From Ischnura elegans (Eukaryota; Arthropoda; Insecta; Odonata; Coenagrionidae): 64,000 bases of DNA. The notes under the pieces were generated by a model. That model made no database searches, had not been told where the DNA came from, and saw nothing but the letters and a program-made list of their open reading frames with translations. A program made the translations under genes and the position numbers. The DNA is taken from positions 12,914,744 through 12,978,743 of the forward strand of contig NC_060248.1 of NCBI RefSeq assembly GCF_921293095.1, read 5' to 3'. Position 1 is the stretch's first letter, and each line of letters begins with the position of its first letter. Shown here one piece after another: positions 31,560-42,395 of this stretch.

Positions 31560-33006
31560 TTATATATCTTTAAATCATTTTGCTCCGACATCTTATTCCT
31601 TTTCATTCCTATAGGTTGAAATTTCGAATTGATATGCGTACTTAAGACGTAAAAGACCTACATTTTCAGGAGATATTTTTAATATATACATTAGTTAGGC
31701 ATTAAAATCCTTTGCTATGCTTTACTATTATTAAACTAATAAGAATAAACTATTGTAGTCCCAGCTTTTCTTGGCCTGCTCGTTAATTAACATTGAAATT
31801 TAAAGAATCTTTTCTCAATACCCATGTTATTTACGTGAGAGGATTGAAAAACATCTTGAATTGAGCAAATAATCTAGTGTCAATTGTTCAGGTTTTCCTG
31901 AGCTTATAGAGAAAATAAATGACAGCAATTATATAAAAAACAGCAAGTGCGATGAAGTCCTCCAAACCGGCGAATAAAATATCAACAGACGTTCCGTACA
32001 TCGCAGTTTGCAATTCTACGGCCAAGAAAGAGACGGAGACAAACCATGAATCGGGGACTCATTATTATTGCCAAAAAGATTTGATTAGTACAATCGGTTC
32101 TTCAATGCAAGGTTAATTAGTTGAGCTGGTGTCATAAGTGTTTTGAACCAACCATGAATAAATTATTTCTCTTCCAACTTTATTGTCTGTAAGGCACACA
32201 ACTATTGTAACGCTCGTAAAGGCATTTCCATGAACTATGCGAACTAGCATTTATTATACCCAAACTGTACCTATGCTTTTAACAGTACACTTAAAGAAAA
32301 CAAGCGTTTTTTGGGAGAGAAAACATCGCAGACAGCACAAAAACGCCATTAAATCGTTTTATTCCTTTTTTTAAAGCGTTTCAAAAACGGCGAATACGTG
32401 TTGAAAAAATAAGGCCGTCAGAAATCATTTTTTTTCCGACCCTGAACACGTCTTTTCATTGTTTTTACAAAGTTTTCATACAGTCTCAAAAACGTTTTTT
32501 TCTGTCTTAAAAACGCCTTTTTATGCCCCGAATAACGTTTTCTATGCCCGAATTATAGCAAATATAAGAAAACAATGCAAGTATGGGGAGAGGTAACTTA
32601 GATAAAAAATAAAGCACCTTTTTCACTTGGGGAGTATTTCCACAGTGTGCGATGGATGCCTTCATTTTCGGTTTCAACGGCGTCGGTTTATAGTGTCGAA
32701 GACATCATTTGCGCTGGCACTACTGCCAGCTTTTTCAGTGCGAAGAATAGTTCCGTGGTAGATCTTCGAAATAATAGTGGTAATTCTTCGATCTGAAGAC
32801 GCTGGCAGTTGTGCCAACGAAATTGTTGTCCTCACCATTACAAACCAACGCCATAGTATCCGAAAATGTAGAATCTCGTGAAAATGCTTAATACGAAAGG
32901 CAAAAAAGATGAATATGAATAGAGTTAAGGAAAGGTCGATGGAATATGATATATGGCGTTCTGAAAGCGCAAGGCGAAGGAACGGCAAAATGTACCTTGC
33001 CAACAA
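31560..33006. other. Unassigned A/T-rich intergenic region
   Basis: No gene assigned. At 32300-32560 the words AAAACG/CGTTTT recur many times in both orientations, giving a low-complexity block. An open frame on minus at 32674-33060 has no recognisable domain. Confidence 0.35.
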
Positions 33007-33252
33007 TAGTGGATATAGAAAAAACTCAAGGGGGGCGCAAAAAATATCTTGAGCTACCATTACTTTAATCGTAATAAAAAAATAATCAGGTCACACGCAA
33101 AGTTAAAGAAATTTTTATTTGAACTGATTATATACATAAACAAGACAATGCCATCTGAAGATATAAAAAAGTTACAATTGTGGTTATGCAACGTTCGTTA
33201 ATGCGTGAGGTCCCACAAGGGGGAGCGCGCCCCCTAGTTGTATTCGCCACTG
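33007..33252. mobile_element. Short hAT-like MITE
   Basis: The right end reverse-complements to CAGTGGCGAATACAACTAGG and the left end reads TAGTGGATATAGAAAAAACT, followed in both by GGGGG-CGC. The pairing over about 35 bp is imperfect and the putative 8-bp duplications match only partly. The 246-bp body has no coding content. Confidence 0.45.
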
Positions 33253-33859
33253 CTTACCAAACCAAAACACGTACTGAGACCTCTCTCATCAAGCTCTAAA
33301 TTCATACATGCATCAGCAAAATCGACTACACACAACACACCGCGACTATTGGACGAATTAAATGTATCATCTGGCACGGGTAATGGATAGTGATAAATAA
33401 CAGCATTCAGATTGACAATAGACTTGTAGTCATGAACAATTGTTACCTCATAGGAATTTGGATCTGGTATTGGTAGTACAGGTTATACCTACAAAGACCT
33501 ATCTGCTCTCACATATCTCCCTTCCTGAATCGTTTTACTTATACCTTCTGCAACAGCATCTCGTAAACTATAAATCACTGCATATTCCTCTCGATTTCCT
33601 TTGTTATTTATGCCAACTTAGAGTATTTGTTGCACATGTTCTGTCTTGCAAGCCGTGCATTCTTATACACTCAAATGCGCCAGCATTATACACCGATGGA
33701 ATTTTGCATGCTAATGGTTACATGTACGTAGGAAATTTCCAAACCCGGCCTTTACCGGGTGAAAGATGTGAGCGCGGTATTTCTACAGAAACCTTTTCTT
33801 AAATAACGCTTTTCATTCGGGACAAGTCCTGGAACACATATTCGACTCATGCAACGAGG

Positions 33860-34537
33860 ACAAGATCACTGCTTTGATCACAGCCTCGATTTGCCACATT
33901 TGCGGTCTTGATTTGGGTAAGGACCGTGATGGAGACACCGTGAACATCTCTTCGGTGAATGTAGAGGCGCCGCCCATTATCTGTGCAATGTAAACTACCA
34001 AGTACCGAAATTCTTACCCATTTCTATTCACGACCTTACAAATGACGACACACACTTCATTGCATCACATCTCGGCTCCGATGGCTTCAAAATCACATGC
34101 GTACCGAACGATGAGGAAGAGTGCATTTCATTTTCGAATTTGTAGATTCCCGATTCTCATACCGATTTATTAATTTCTTGAGATTCATGGGCACGTCACT
34201 TGCAATGTTGTTCGGTATTCTTCCTGCCAAACGTTTCCGACAAACTGCATCTGACCGACCGCACCCTCTGGATCTGAATCTTAAACTGGAACTGGTCACT
34301 CGAAAAGGGGTTTTTCCGTATGGAAATGTGGATTCATGGGAAAAACTTGAAGAAATCAAATTCCGAGTGTCAAATAAACGTCTGATTATCCGCGAACGTC
34401 ACAGATTAAAAATCAATCTCCATGCTTTAACTTTATCACCAATTCTTGGGCTCTTTCCTACAAATTTTCAAACAAACAATTTCCCTCCTCCAACGTTTCG
34501 TCCATTGCCATCCCACCAGCCATATCCTTCGTTGTGA
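33860..34537 (+). pseudogene. Polinton/Maverick-type protein-primed DNA polymerase B, frameshifted fragment
   Basis: Read over three frames the segment shows CHICGLDLGK (about 33895), then RGAAHYLCNVNYQVPKFLPI (about 33965-34025) with SIHDLTNDDTHFIASHLG, then FLRFMGTSLAMLFGILP and LVTRKGVFPYGNVDSWEKLE (about 34170-34350). These blocks occur in this order in the exonuclease half of DNA polymerase B of Polintons and related virus-like elements. The usual NLSGYD exonuclease motif is altered to DLTNDD. At least two frameshifts and a stop break it and the polymerase half is missing. No capsid, integrase or terminal repeat was found nearby. Confidence 0.7.
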
Positions 34538-35320
34538 TCGCCTTTCCCGTCCCTCTCTGACGAGATAAGGCTCTCCCGTTTAAGCCCACCGCACCAATCT
34601 GTTTAAGTGGACCCATGAAGAAATTTTTATCAAATTTTGAGACCCTAAAGTTCAATCTCATAATGGATTCAGGGGGAATGACCCATGGCGTTGAATTGAA
34701 AAGAGGGCAATGATGAGGCATGACTTATTTTATGGCACTGTAAATATATCCTGTAGCTCACACTACATACACATCAGTAGTGTATAACCAACAGGATGTG
34801 AAGGGCCTGATTGTAGTATTTTTTTATATTGTACAAGTTACAAGTTGGCTATTTGCCAGGTGGTAACAGTTTATACAAAATAAAAAAAACAAAAATATGT
34901 TATATCTTACAATACATTTAATCTTACCGTTAAATCAAGCAGTAGGTACCTATAAAAAGAGATTTGTTTCAGAAAAAATGTGCACATTGTAGACCTATGA
35001 AGACAAAGAAATTATATCCTTTGGGTTTATATATATCTACTCTATTTGAGAAATTGGCCGGACTATTTATACGAAAATGAATGGACAAATGCGTAATATC
35101 CAGCTATGTTAACCAACGAATGTTGTCGTGCTATGTTGTCAGCAGTAGCGGAGCAATCGACTTACCTCTCGGCCATGCCACTAGATGGGACCCATCAAAA
35201 CGACTTTGCCATTCCAACTCATTCTCGAATAGTGTCACCAAGGAGGTCATATAAATTCGTCTAGCTAAAAACCAACAACAACATTAACAAAGGCCTAACG
35301 GCGAAGTAAACCTGAGGAAA
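34538..35320. other. Unassigned spacer after the Polinton fragment
   Basis: May include further decayed Polinton sequence near 34600-34720 but nothing is identifiable. No gene. Confidence 0.3.
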
Positions 35321-35324
35321 GAAC

Positions 35325-35760
35325 GGATCATCATCAATCCTAGGATTGGTTTGACGCAGCTTTCCATCCCTCTATCCTATCCGCTAGCCTAATCACTGTG
35401 ACGTGTTTCTTCTCTTTTGCATCCCTTATAACCTGTCCCACCTCACTCGGGGCCGTCCCTCACCCTTCTTCCCTTCCAAATGTCCTTCCACGATTGTTTT
35501 CAGCAGCCCATCATGACTCATAATGTGGCTAACTAAGTTGTCCCGTCATCTACTTAGTGTTTTGTGATGACTCTTTTCTCCCACTCTTCTTAGCACTTCC
35601 TCATCACTAATTCGGTCGCTCAGTTTTATCTTCATTATTGTTCGGTTGCACCACATTTTTATTGCTACCAACCTTGCAATTCTCTGCACCTATCAACGCC
35701 GAAGCCATTAAAAAATCATGCTCCGTATGAGGTATTTGATGAATTGTTTCCTCATCGTAA
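35325..35760 (-). pseudogene. RTE-type LINE 3' end
   Basis: On minus the translation gives KIKLSDRISDEEVLRRVGEK, then after frame changes WKDIWKGRR and RLADRIEGWKAASNQS, the conserved C-terminal tail of this RTE-like class. The 3' end carries CAAACCAATCCTAGGATTG. It is a 5'-truncated, decayed copy. Confidence 0.65.
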
Positions 35761-36849
35761 TATCCTCCACTCCAATATTTTAAATATCATACAAATTCTC
35801 TCATGAGAAACATTTTCTGGAGGTAAAATAAACCCCCATTCGGATATCCGGGCGGTGGCAATCCAAGAGTTTACATCTGTCAACTGTGATACATTTATGA
35901 GGATAGGACAGCTGAAAATATAAGTAAAGAAGAGAGGAAACAAAACATTGAATCCCATTTTAAATATGACGGGATTATTCATTCCTAGGTCCTCCAATCA
36001 CAATCGCCCTAAACATCCATGACATTACATCAACTCGTCACCTCAGCACAATGCATTGATAAGTCTTGTACTATTATCAAAGTATTCTACCGATAAAGGT
36101 AGGTTTCCGTGGAGTACTTAAGGAACATCGTCGCAGTCTCCCCTCCCTTGATGGACTTCCCTCCCATATTCACTATTAGGGCTTGTCCCTTTCAATCTAT
36201 CTAAAAATCCTATTCTTTTCCTTCCTCTCTCTCGTTTACCCAACATTCTTCCCTCTAAAACTGTTTTCAACATCTCCTTCCCACTCAGTACCTACTCGTT
36301 TCATCTATATCTTTTTTCTCCTCCGTATCTCATTAAAAGCTGCCTGTTCTCACCCACCATGTCCAGCACTTCGTCGTTCCTCCTCCTTCCCGTCCACTTC
36401 ACCTTCTCCATTCTTTTCCAGACCCACTTATCGCGCGCCTCCAGGCTTCTCCCGTCCTCCTTCCAAACGGCTCATTTTTCCGCCCAAAAAGCGCTAGACT
36501 ATTCGCTAGCCATTTCTTTAAACTCTTACATATCGATCCTCTTACGAGTTCTCCATGTTCGTGAATTCCTCCTTTGCTAATGCAATTCTCTTCCTGATGT
36601 CCTTACTGCTTTATCCGTTTTCCTCTAATTTGCTGCCTTGATAGTTAAATTGTACCACTTGCTTGAGTTTTACTCCACCTGGTTTTATATCGAGTCTTTC
36701 ATTCTTCGCTCGCGATGCTTCACAAAACCGCAAACTGTGGTCTTTTTTTATAAACCCTCATCCCATACACCTTGCAACGCTTGTGTAACGCATCCATTAC
36801 AGCCTGCAACCCATTCGATCACTGGTTAATCAAAGTCCGATCATCTGTC

Positions 36850-37319
36850 TTCTCGCTCTGCTAGCATCATCCCATCCTTAGCCTTTATTTTAGGCAAGGC
36901 TTGTCCCCTTTTGCCGCCCGATAGTGACTTAACTTTGACGTACAACGCGCCTACCTCTCCTTCCTTCTGAACTTTCTCCATTTCCTCACACTCTTTTCCA
37001 CCAAGCCTCCCTTGCCCTCTTAGTTTCATGCCGTAATCGATTATTTAGTTCCCTATACTTTCGTTTGCCCTTCTCTGTGTCCACGTTCTTCCACTTCCTT
37101 TTCTCCTCCATTTCTTTAACGATTGCCTTTGTAACCCAAGACTTCTTTATCCTTATGCTGTCAACGCAGCCAATTAACTTCTCCGCCGCATTTACCATTC
37201 CCGTTTAAATAACATCCCACTCTTTCTCTACAGTCTATGTACTTCCAATCTCCCGAATACTATTCTCCACTAGATCCTGATATTATCTCATCATAGTCTC
37301 CTTCAGCGCTTCATCGCCT
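36850..37319 (-). pseudogene. RTE LINE connector region
   Basis: Translation on minus includes IRIKKSWVTKAIVKEMEEKR, KWKNVDTEKGKRKYRELNNR and AREAWWKRV, the basic coiled segment that joins endonuclease and reverse transcriptase in this LINE class. Confidence 0.7.
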
Positions 37320-37740
37320 GCCAAACAGGAGGACGCGGGTTCAAGTCCCGCCTGGGGAGGTTACCCATATCAAGGGCGTGGTTGTTTGTGTACAAGGGCG
37401 CCGACTCCATGGGGCCTGAGGGGGTCCGAGCCCCCTCAAAAATTCGTTACGGGTGTGAGGAGAAAATGTGCCAGGCTTGTCGATTTTCCCCGGAGTGTCC
37501 AGATATCGAGATTCGAGTTATCAGGGTTCTAATATCGATCATATGACTCTTTTAAAAAGTTTAAAAAACTTTAAACTCACTACTTATAAAATTTCCCGGG
37601 GCAAGACCCCCGGTTTGGGCCCCCCAATATGTTTTGTAAGTCGGCGTCTCTGTCTTGTTACTTTAAATTGTTAACATGCTATAGCCCCCCATGTAAAAGG
37701 CGTTATTGAGCTGTTTTCGTTGGTGTGATAATAAATAAAT
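37320..37740 (+). repeat. tRNA-derived SINE, 5'-truncated, split by a MITE
   Basis: GCGGGTTCAAGTCCCGCCTG carries the RNA polymerase III B box. TTACCCATATCAAGGGCGTG and, after the MITE, AAGGCGTTATTGAGCTGTTT and an AATAAATAAATA tail match the SINE at 56709-56910. The A-box half is mostly lost. It is inserted in the RTE LINE above. Confidence 0.72.
37393..37652 (-). mobile_element. hAT-type MITE nested in the SINE
   Basis: The left end CAAGGGCGCCGACTCCATGG and right end, reverse-complemented, CAGAGACGCCGACTTAC match the termini of the 50756-51018 copy, in the opposite orientation. The internal GTGTCCAGATATCGAGATT and TTTTAAACT-like words are shared. The 260-bp body is non-coding. Flanking octamers agree only partly. 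Confidence 0.75.
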
Positions 37741-38470
37741 AGGTACTAGGTTGTGGTCTGAATCCGCATCCGCTGCAAGACAACTGCGCGAGTTTTTCAC
37801 ACCATTCCTAAACCTCTCTCTTACCATGATGTAGTCTATCTGATATCCCCTGGACTCTTACATGTGCAGCTGTGGCCTTTATGATGACCGAATCTTGTGT
37901 TTGTGATAAATAACTTGTTTCTCCTGCATAATTCTGCTGCTTTTTCTCCTCTGTCGTTCCGCATTCCTAATTCAAATTCTTCTAATTCTTTTCCATCCCT
38001 CTCTTCCCCCACTGAAGCGTTCCAGTCTCCTCTCAAAACTAGATTTTTCTTACACGGAATTTCTATTACTATTTCCTAGAGCTTTTTTAAGCCTCATCTA
38101 ATTCTTCCTCCCCATGATTACTGGTGGGTATGTAAACTTGAACCAGCACAAAGTTGGTGGGCCGCGCCTCAATTTTTACCACCAGAATCCTATCGCTTAC
38201 CTGGTCTATACCTACCACTCGCTTACCCATCTTCCCGTTTAATAATAAAGCTACCACTCGTTGACTTTCCTCCCCACCACTATATATAACTCTATACCCA
38301 TCACTCCAATATCCCCCCCATCCCTCCACCTCACCTCGCATAATCCTAAGATATGTATCCTCCCTTTAGCCATTTCCCTTTTGATATTTTCTAACTTCCC
38401 TGCCCTCATCATTGCCCTCACATTCCACGTCCCTACATTTATAGCCGACTTCTTCTTCTCCATCTTTTTG
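37741..38470 (-). pseudogene. RTE LINE apurinic-type endonuclease
   Basis: The frames read INVGTWNVRAMMRAGKLENI, IHILGLCEVRWRDGGDIG, DGYRVIYSGGEESQRVVALL, QVSDRILVVKIEA, LVQVYIPTSN, RGDWNASVGEERDGKELEEF and, after a one-base shift, YQIDYIMVRERFRNGV with AADADSDHNLV. This is the exonuclease-endonuclease-phosphatase fold; GTWNVR, E-V-R-W, GDWNA and SDHN are its metal-binding and catalytic blocks. All catalytic blocks are still recognisable despite frame breaks. The enzyme nicks target DNA for reverse transcription. Confidence 0.82.
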
Positions 38471-38765
38471 GTCTTCTTTTCTTCTTTATTGATTTCTGCT
38501 GCCAATTCTCTGCAAGGTTTTCGCATCTTGGCGACCCCGAGGCCCTGGCCGACCTCGCTGCCATGAACGACACCCGCCTTTTGCGGACGGGTCCGGTTCC
38601 ACGAGTTTCCGAGGCACATTGTACTCCATGTATTCAGGGAAGAGGCAGTTGGTAGGGTTTCCCACTTCCATTCCAACAGTGTTTTTTACGTGACACCACC
38701 TTTGACCTTTCAGTGGACTACCTTTCATCTGGCTCCTACCCTTCGACCTATTTAGCAAGGGTGGC

Positions 38766-39640
38766 CCTACCGAAATTGAGTAATTTAGATTTGGAGTAAA
38801 GTAATTTAGAATTAATCCTCTCTTAATTAGGAGTCATAGGAATGAGCAAGCCTTTCCAACGCGACAAGGTTGCAGCCTATGGGAAAGAACAGACGAGATT
38901 TGAACTTGAAAAATAAATTCACATCATCATCAGCAGTCATCAATCGTAAGATCGGTTTGGCGCACTTCTTTACTCAAATCTCCTATTGGTTAATACTTAT
39001 TTTCTACATAATTCTTCTGTAATAAATCCTTCCTTGGATCCCGTATGGCAATATTTGCCCTTCCTGTGCGTGGAACATATCGACCAGCATGCATGCATGC
39101 ATTGGGAACAATATAGTTTTGATAGGGAGTATTTCTAAGTACTCAGAAATACCATTAATTTTAATCGAGTAATGACGCAAGAAGCTCACTGAGAGGTTAG
39201 ATGCCCAATATAAAAAACAAGAGGAGGATAATGTGGTCACAATGATATCTAGGGTGGTATACGAAAAACTTTTTACCTTTTGGGGTTGTACCGCATCAAT
39301 TGCTGACAAATTTTTCAATGCATCCCGACCTGAAGACCCTGATATTGCTCTCAACAAAAAACAATTAAATTCCCCTAATAAAGCCAGGAAAGTTCTCATT
39401 CGGCCAGGGGGATTGAGGGACCTCAAAAATTGTCATCCGTTTAAATACTCAGGAAATCGCGCAATTTTGGAATTTATATCACCGCTCGTATAATTTGGAT
39501 GGCATTGCTACTTGTAATATATATTATATGGATCCTATACGATATATTTCTATTTTCAATCTTTACCATCGAATCTTGCCTAATATTCAATTCAAAATTA
39601 GTGTGTCGGCAATATTTGGAGGGCGCAGGCTGGTTTCGAT
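38766..39640. other. Unassigned region with a small LINE tail fragment
   Basis: At 38908-38985 the text ATCATCATCAGCAGTCATCA and GATCGGTTTGGCGCAC resembles the 3' tail of the RTE fragment at 35325. The frames at 39004-39493 overlap on both strands without a recognisable domain. Confidence 0.3.
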
Positions 39641-39659
39641 CTCACTTCTCCTGCTCCCA

Positions 39660-39900
39660 TGCGTGGTGCATAATGACCACCATTATTCCGCTGCTTTAGA
39701 CATCTGCATCTATATAAAAACGCTAGTCACCTCAAGGGTGTTCAACACGGGGCGATTTTCACACCAGGCACGTAGCACTCATTCTAAACTTAATAATAAA
39801 CGCGTTCGTTCGCCGGACACAGGCACAGTCACTCTGGACAACGACATGCGGTCAGAACATAAGCTTTTGAAGAGCTAGCGACACGAAATACGACATGAAA
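39660..39900 (-). repeat. Decayed LINE-tail repeat, shared with 60460-60690
   Basis: Words such as AAACGCGTTCGTTCGCCGGA, GACACAGGCACAG and ACTACTAG-like text match the segment at 60460-60690 in the same order. Related tails occur at 49175-49400, 47030-47150 and 58785-58918. Non-coding. Confidence 0.45.
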
Positions 39901-40009
39901 ATAAAATTACTAGTTTGTTACACAATATAGTTTTTTATATAGTACAGAAAAACGAAATGTCAGCGCAGTAAGTGCATGCATGAGTTATCGAATTCCAAAA
40001 AAATCGTGC

Positions 40010-40932
40010 AGATAGTTAGTATATACAAATATAATAAGTTAGTGGAGGAAAGTTCAGTGGATAATCTTGGGCCGGGGATTTTAGATTCGGAAATCGAGAG
40101 AGCACTTCGTATTATGAAGGCTAGAAAATCAGTAGGCGTGGACAATATCCGATGAGAGTTTATGAAGAATCTAGAGAAGGATAGTAAGAAAAGGTTTTTC
40201 GAGGTAGTACCTACGCCAGATCTATGAGGAGGGATGTTGGCCGGAGGATTTCGTGAAATGCAGTTTTGCAAAGAACCGTGAGCGTGAGACTCAATATAAA
40301 AGTAGGTGGGGAAAAAATTGAGCAGGTAAAGCAATTCAACTATTTAGGCAGCACATTGGAGGAAAACGGATACAGTAATAAGGACATTAGGAAGCGAATT
40401 GCATTAATAAAGGAGGTGTTGATGAACAGGAAGGAACTCTTGAGGATCGTTATGTAAGAGTTTAAGGAAAAGGTTACTGAAGAGTTTGATCTGGAGTGTA
40501 GCTCTCTACGGTGCGGAAACGTGGACACTGAGAAAAGAAGACGAGAGAATATTGGAGGCATTCGAGATGTGGGTATGGAGTAGAATGGAGAGGGTGAAAT
40601 GGACGGAGGGGAAAAGGAACCACGAAGTGCTGGAGATGGTGGGTGAGGAGAGGCAGGTTTTAGATGAGATACGGAGGAGACAGAAGGTATGGATGGAGTA
40701 AGTGCTTAGCGGGGAGGGGATGTCGAATACAGTGTTAGAGGCTAGAATGTTAGGCAAAGGAGGGATAGGAAGGAAAAGAATGGGATTTTTAGATAGAAAG
40801 GAAAGGAGTAGTGGTTCCAGCGAATTGGAGAAGGCAGCGCTGGAAGGAAAGGGAGTCTTCCAGATCACTTCTATAGTACTCCATGGAAACCTGCATTAAC
40901 CGATAGAATACGATAATAATAATAATAATAAT
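40010..40932 (+). pseudogene. RTE-type LINE fragment, reverse transcriptase ends with internal deletion
   Basis: It starts in the reverse transcriptase N-terminus (LGPGILDSEIERALRIMKAR, KSVGVDNIR). It then jumps near 40250 to the C-terminal part, RLNIKVGGEKIEQVKQFNYL, GSTLEENGYSNKDIRKRI, WSVALYGAETWTLRKEDERI and EVLEMVGEERQVLDEIRRRQ. The polymerase core with YADD is missing. It ends in an (AAT)n tail at 40912-40932. It is the same family as 36070-38765, and the tail is typical of RTE elements. Confidence 0.8.
40912..40932 (+). repeat. (AAT)n microsatellite tail of the RTE LINE
   Basis: Seven or so ATA/AAT units directly follow the LINE 3' end (CCATGGAAACCTGCATTAAC). Simple-repeat tails are characteristic of RTE-type retroposition. 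Confidence 0.75.
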
Positions 40933-41735
40933 GAACCGCCGACGAAGAGCCTGTTTAACCTAGTCCTATTGCTATCCTAGAGCCAAATTATCGCAAGTAT
41001 TATGGCCCCTTAATGTACGCGGAAAAAACGGCGTCTTAAATTTTCTTAAATGATTCCCTAATCTTATCCATGAGATCGTTCCATCATAATAATTAATCTC
41101 TCATCAAATATCTTGAAAATCACTGAAAATAGGGTGACAGGATGCCAAGAGGAGAAAAATATGACAGCACATTATGAAAAAGAAGGATAAAGGGAAAAAA
41201 AGGAGGACACTTGAATTATAATGAACATTTCATTATTAAGAACAATTAAAAAAAATTATTAGCTCTATAACTTTGTATATTTTAAGTGAATCTAATTTTT
41301 GCCAAGCAATTTTTGCATTTTTGACAGAACTCACTTTATAAATCTTTACTGAGGCAATATTTAATTTGTTTTTCTCAGCAGTCCACTGAGATGAAATTAA
41401 AGAAAGTACCCTTCTGCATTTTTATTGTGCCCTGGTATGCTAAATAAATATTCATAAATTTTGTATGGCATTTCAATGGTTTACTATATATATAAAAATA
41501 TTCTAAAAAGGGAGGAAATACACTGATACTTAAAAAATCCGCCCGGACACCAGACGGACATCTAAATAGGAGTGTATGTCCGGACTAATCCGAGCGTCTG
41601 GTCACCCAACGCGAAAAGTATTCTACTTGAAATTTATGCAAAATATTTCGTATAAATTCTTCCATTCGATCGGTTAGACTTTCCCATTCTAATTTCCTAT
41701 TAATTCAGTTGCACTACCATGTTTATCGAAACAAT
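40933..41735. other. Unassigned spacer with one hairpin
   Basis: CGGACACCAGACGGACAT (about 41543) can pair with ATGTCCGG and CGTCTGG downstream (to about 41601), forming an imperfect hairpin of about 65 bases. Otherwise A/T-rich without recognised content. Confidence 0.35.
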
Positions 41736-41739
41736 TTTT

Positions 41740-41900
41740 AACAAATCTTGCTGCTCGCCCCTGAATGTATTCTATCTATAACCGAAACAATTCCTTTTTT
41801 ATACGGGTCCCATACGCTAGCGGCGTACTCCAAATGGTCTCACCAGAGAATAATGACATAGTTCTATTATTTTATCACCGCATTTTCCAAGAATAATTTA
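41740..41900 (-). pseudogene. LINE reverse transcriptase C-terminal scrap
   Basis: On minus, with one frame change, it reads WDPYKKG ... YIQGRAARFVKNC, the conserved block following the polymerase in CR1/jockey-like LINEs. Only about 160 bp remain. Confidence 0.5.
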
Positions 41901-42284
41901 AATAAATCCTAATTTACGGTTTGCCAAATTTACTGAAGGTGTTTACCCCAGGATAAATCTTGTATAAGAATTCTCCTGAATACTTAACCGACTGTACATT
42001 TTATGATTCTGCTCGATACGTTTCGCTGATTGTGAGTTCAATGCGGCCGCGACTCCCTAATGTGACGTCAACCAACGAGAGGGTAAAACGGGGAATGGTC
42101 GTGGCCATGGATGGCGTGTCTAATGTAAAGTATGAGCCGAGAGGCGGAAGCGAAATAATATCAGCGACCTATGGCGCCCCGGGCAAGAACAATTGAAGGT
42201 CACTGAATTATGCGCGGTGGTCACCCTCAATTGACCCCCTTCCTCCCGACCCGATTCAAACTGGTTTGGCAGAACTGTGGTGCG

Positions 42285-42290
42285 TATAAG
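42285..42290 (+). promoter_or_regulatory. TATA box of the Kazal gene
   Basis: TATAAG in context GCGTATAAGAGA lies 83 bases upstream of the ATG. A TCACAT initiator-like word starts at 42316, about 31-33 bases downstream, the expected spacing, giving a leader of about 50 bases. Confidence 0.6.
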
Positions 42291-42367
42291 AGATAGCGAA
42301 GGCCTAAGCCACGGATCACATCTGCTCCAACACTTGCTCTGCTGACCTGCTCTGTCCTCCGTTCGAG

Positions 42368-42395
42368 ATGAAGTCCGCAATCGTCATAACTTTCG
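42368..42395 (+). CDS. Kazal gene coding exon 1
   Basis: Encodes MKSAIVITF plus the first base of Ala10, then donor GTGAG at 42396. It is the first in-frame ATG downstream of the TATA box and starts the signal peptide. Confidence 0.82.

Larger units (their letters stand above)
36070..38765 (-). mobile_element. RTE-type LINE, endonuclease plus reverse transcriptase ends, internally deleted
   Basis: In minus orientation it comprises the 5' part (38760-38480), an AP-type endonuclease (about 38470-37741), the connector (37319-36850) and the reverse transcriptase C-terminus (about 36800-36130), ending in GTACTCCACGGAAACCTAC and an AATA-rich tail. The catalytic YADD region is missing, so a central part of the polymerase is deleted. 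A SINE with its own MITE interrupts the endonuclease/connector junction (37320-37740). The related copy at 40010-40932 lies in the opposite orientation. Confidence 0.82.

Noticed and set aside
32674-33060. 128-codon membrane-protein-like frame on minus
   Set aside because: Hydrophobicity reflects A/T-rich sequence; no domain, splice sites or conservation evidence.
34121-34537. A functional host gene of 138 codons
   Set aside because: The content is Polinton-type polymerase B, broken by frameshifts at both sides; the C-terminal Pro-rich part is out of the family frame.
36183-36580. Proline/serine-rich plus-strand frames
   Set aside because: They are antisense to the RTE LINE reverse transcriptase C-terminus; the Pro/Ser bias comes from reading a purine-rich coding strand backwards.
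38261-38566. 101-codon hydrophobic plus-strand frame
   Set aside because: It is antisense to the RTE endonuclease, which has clear catalytic motifs on minus.
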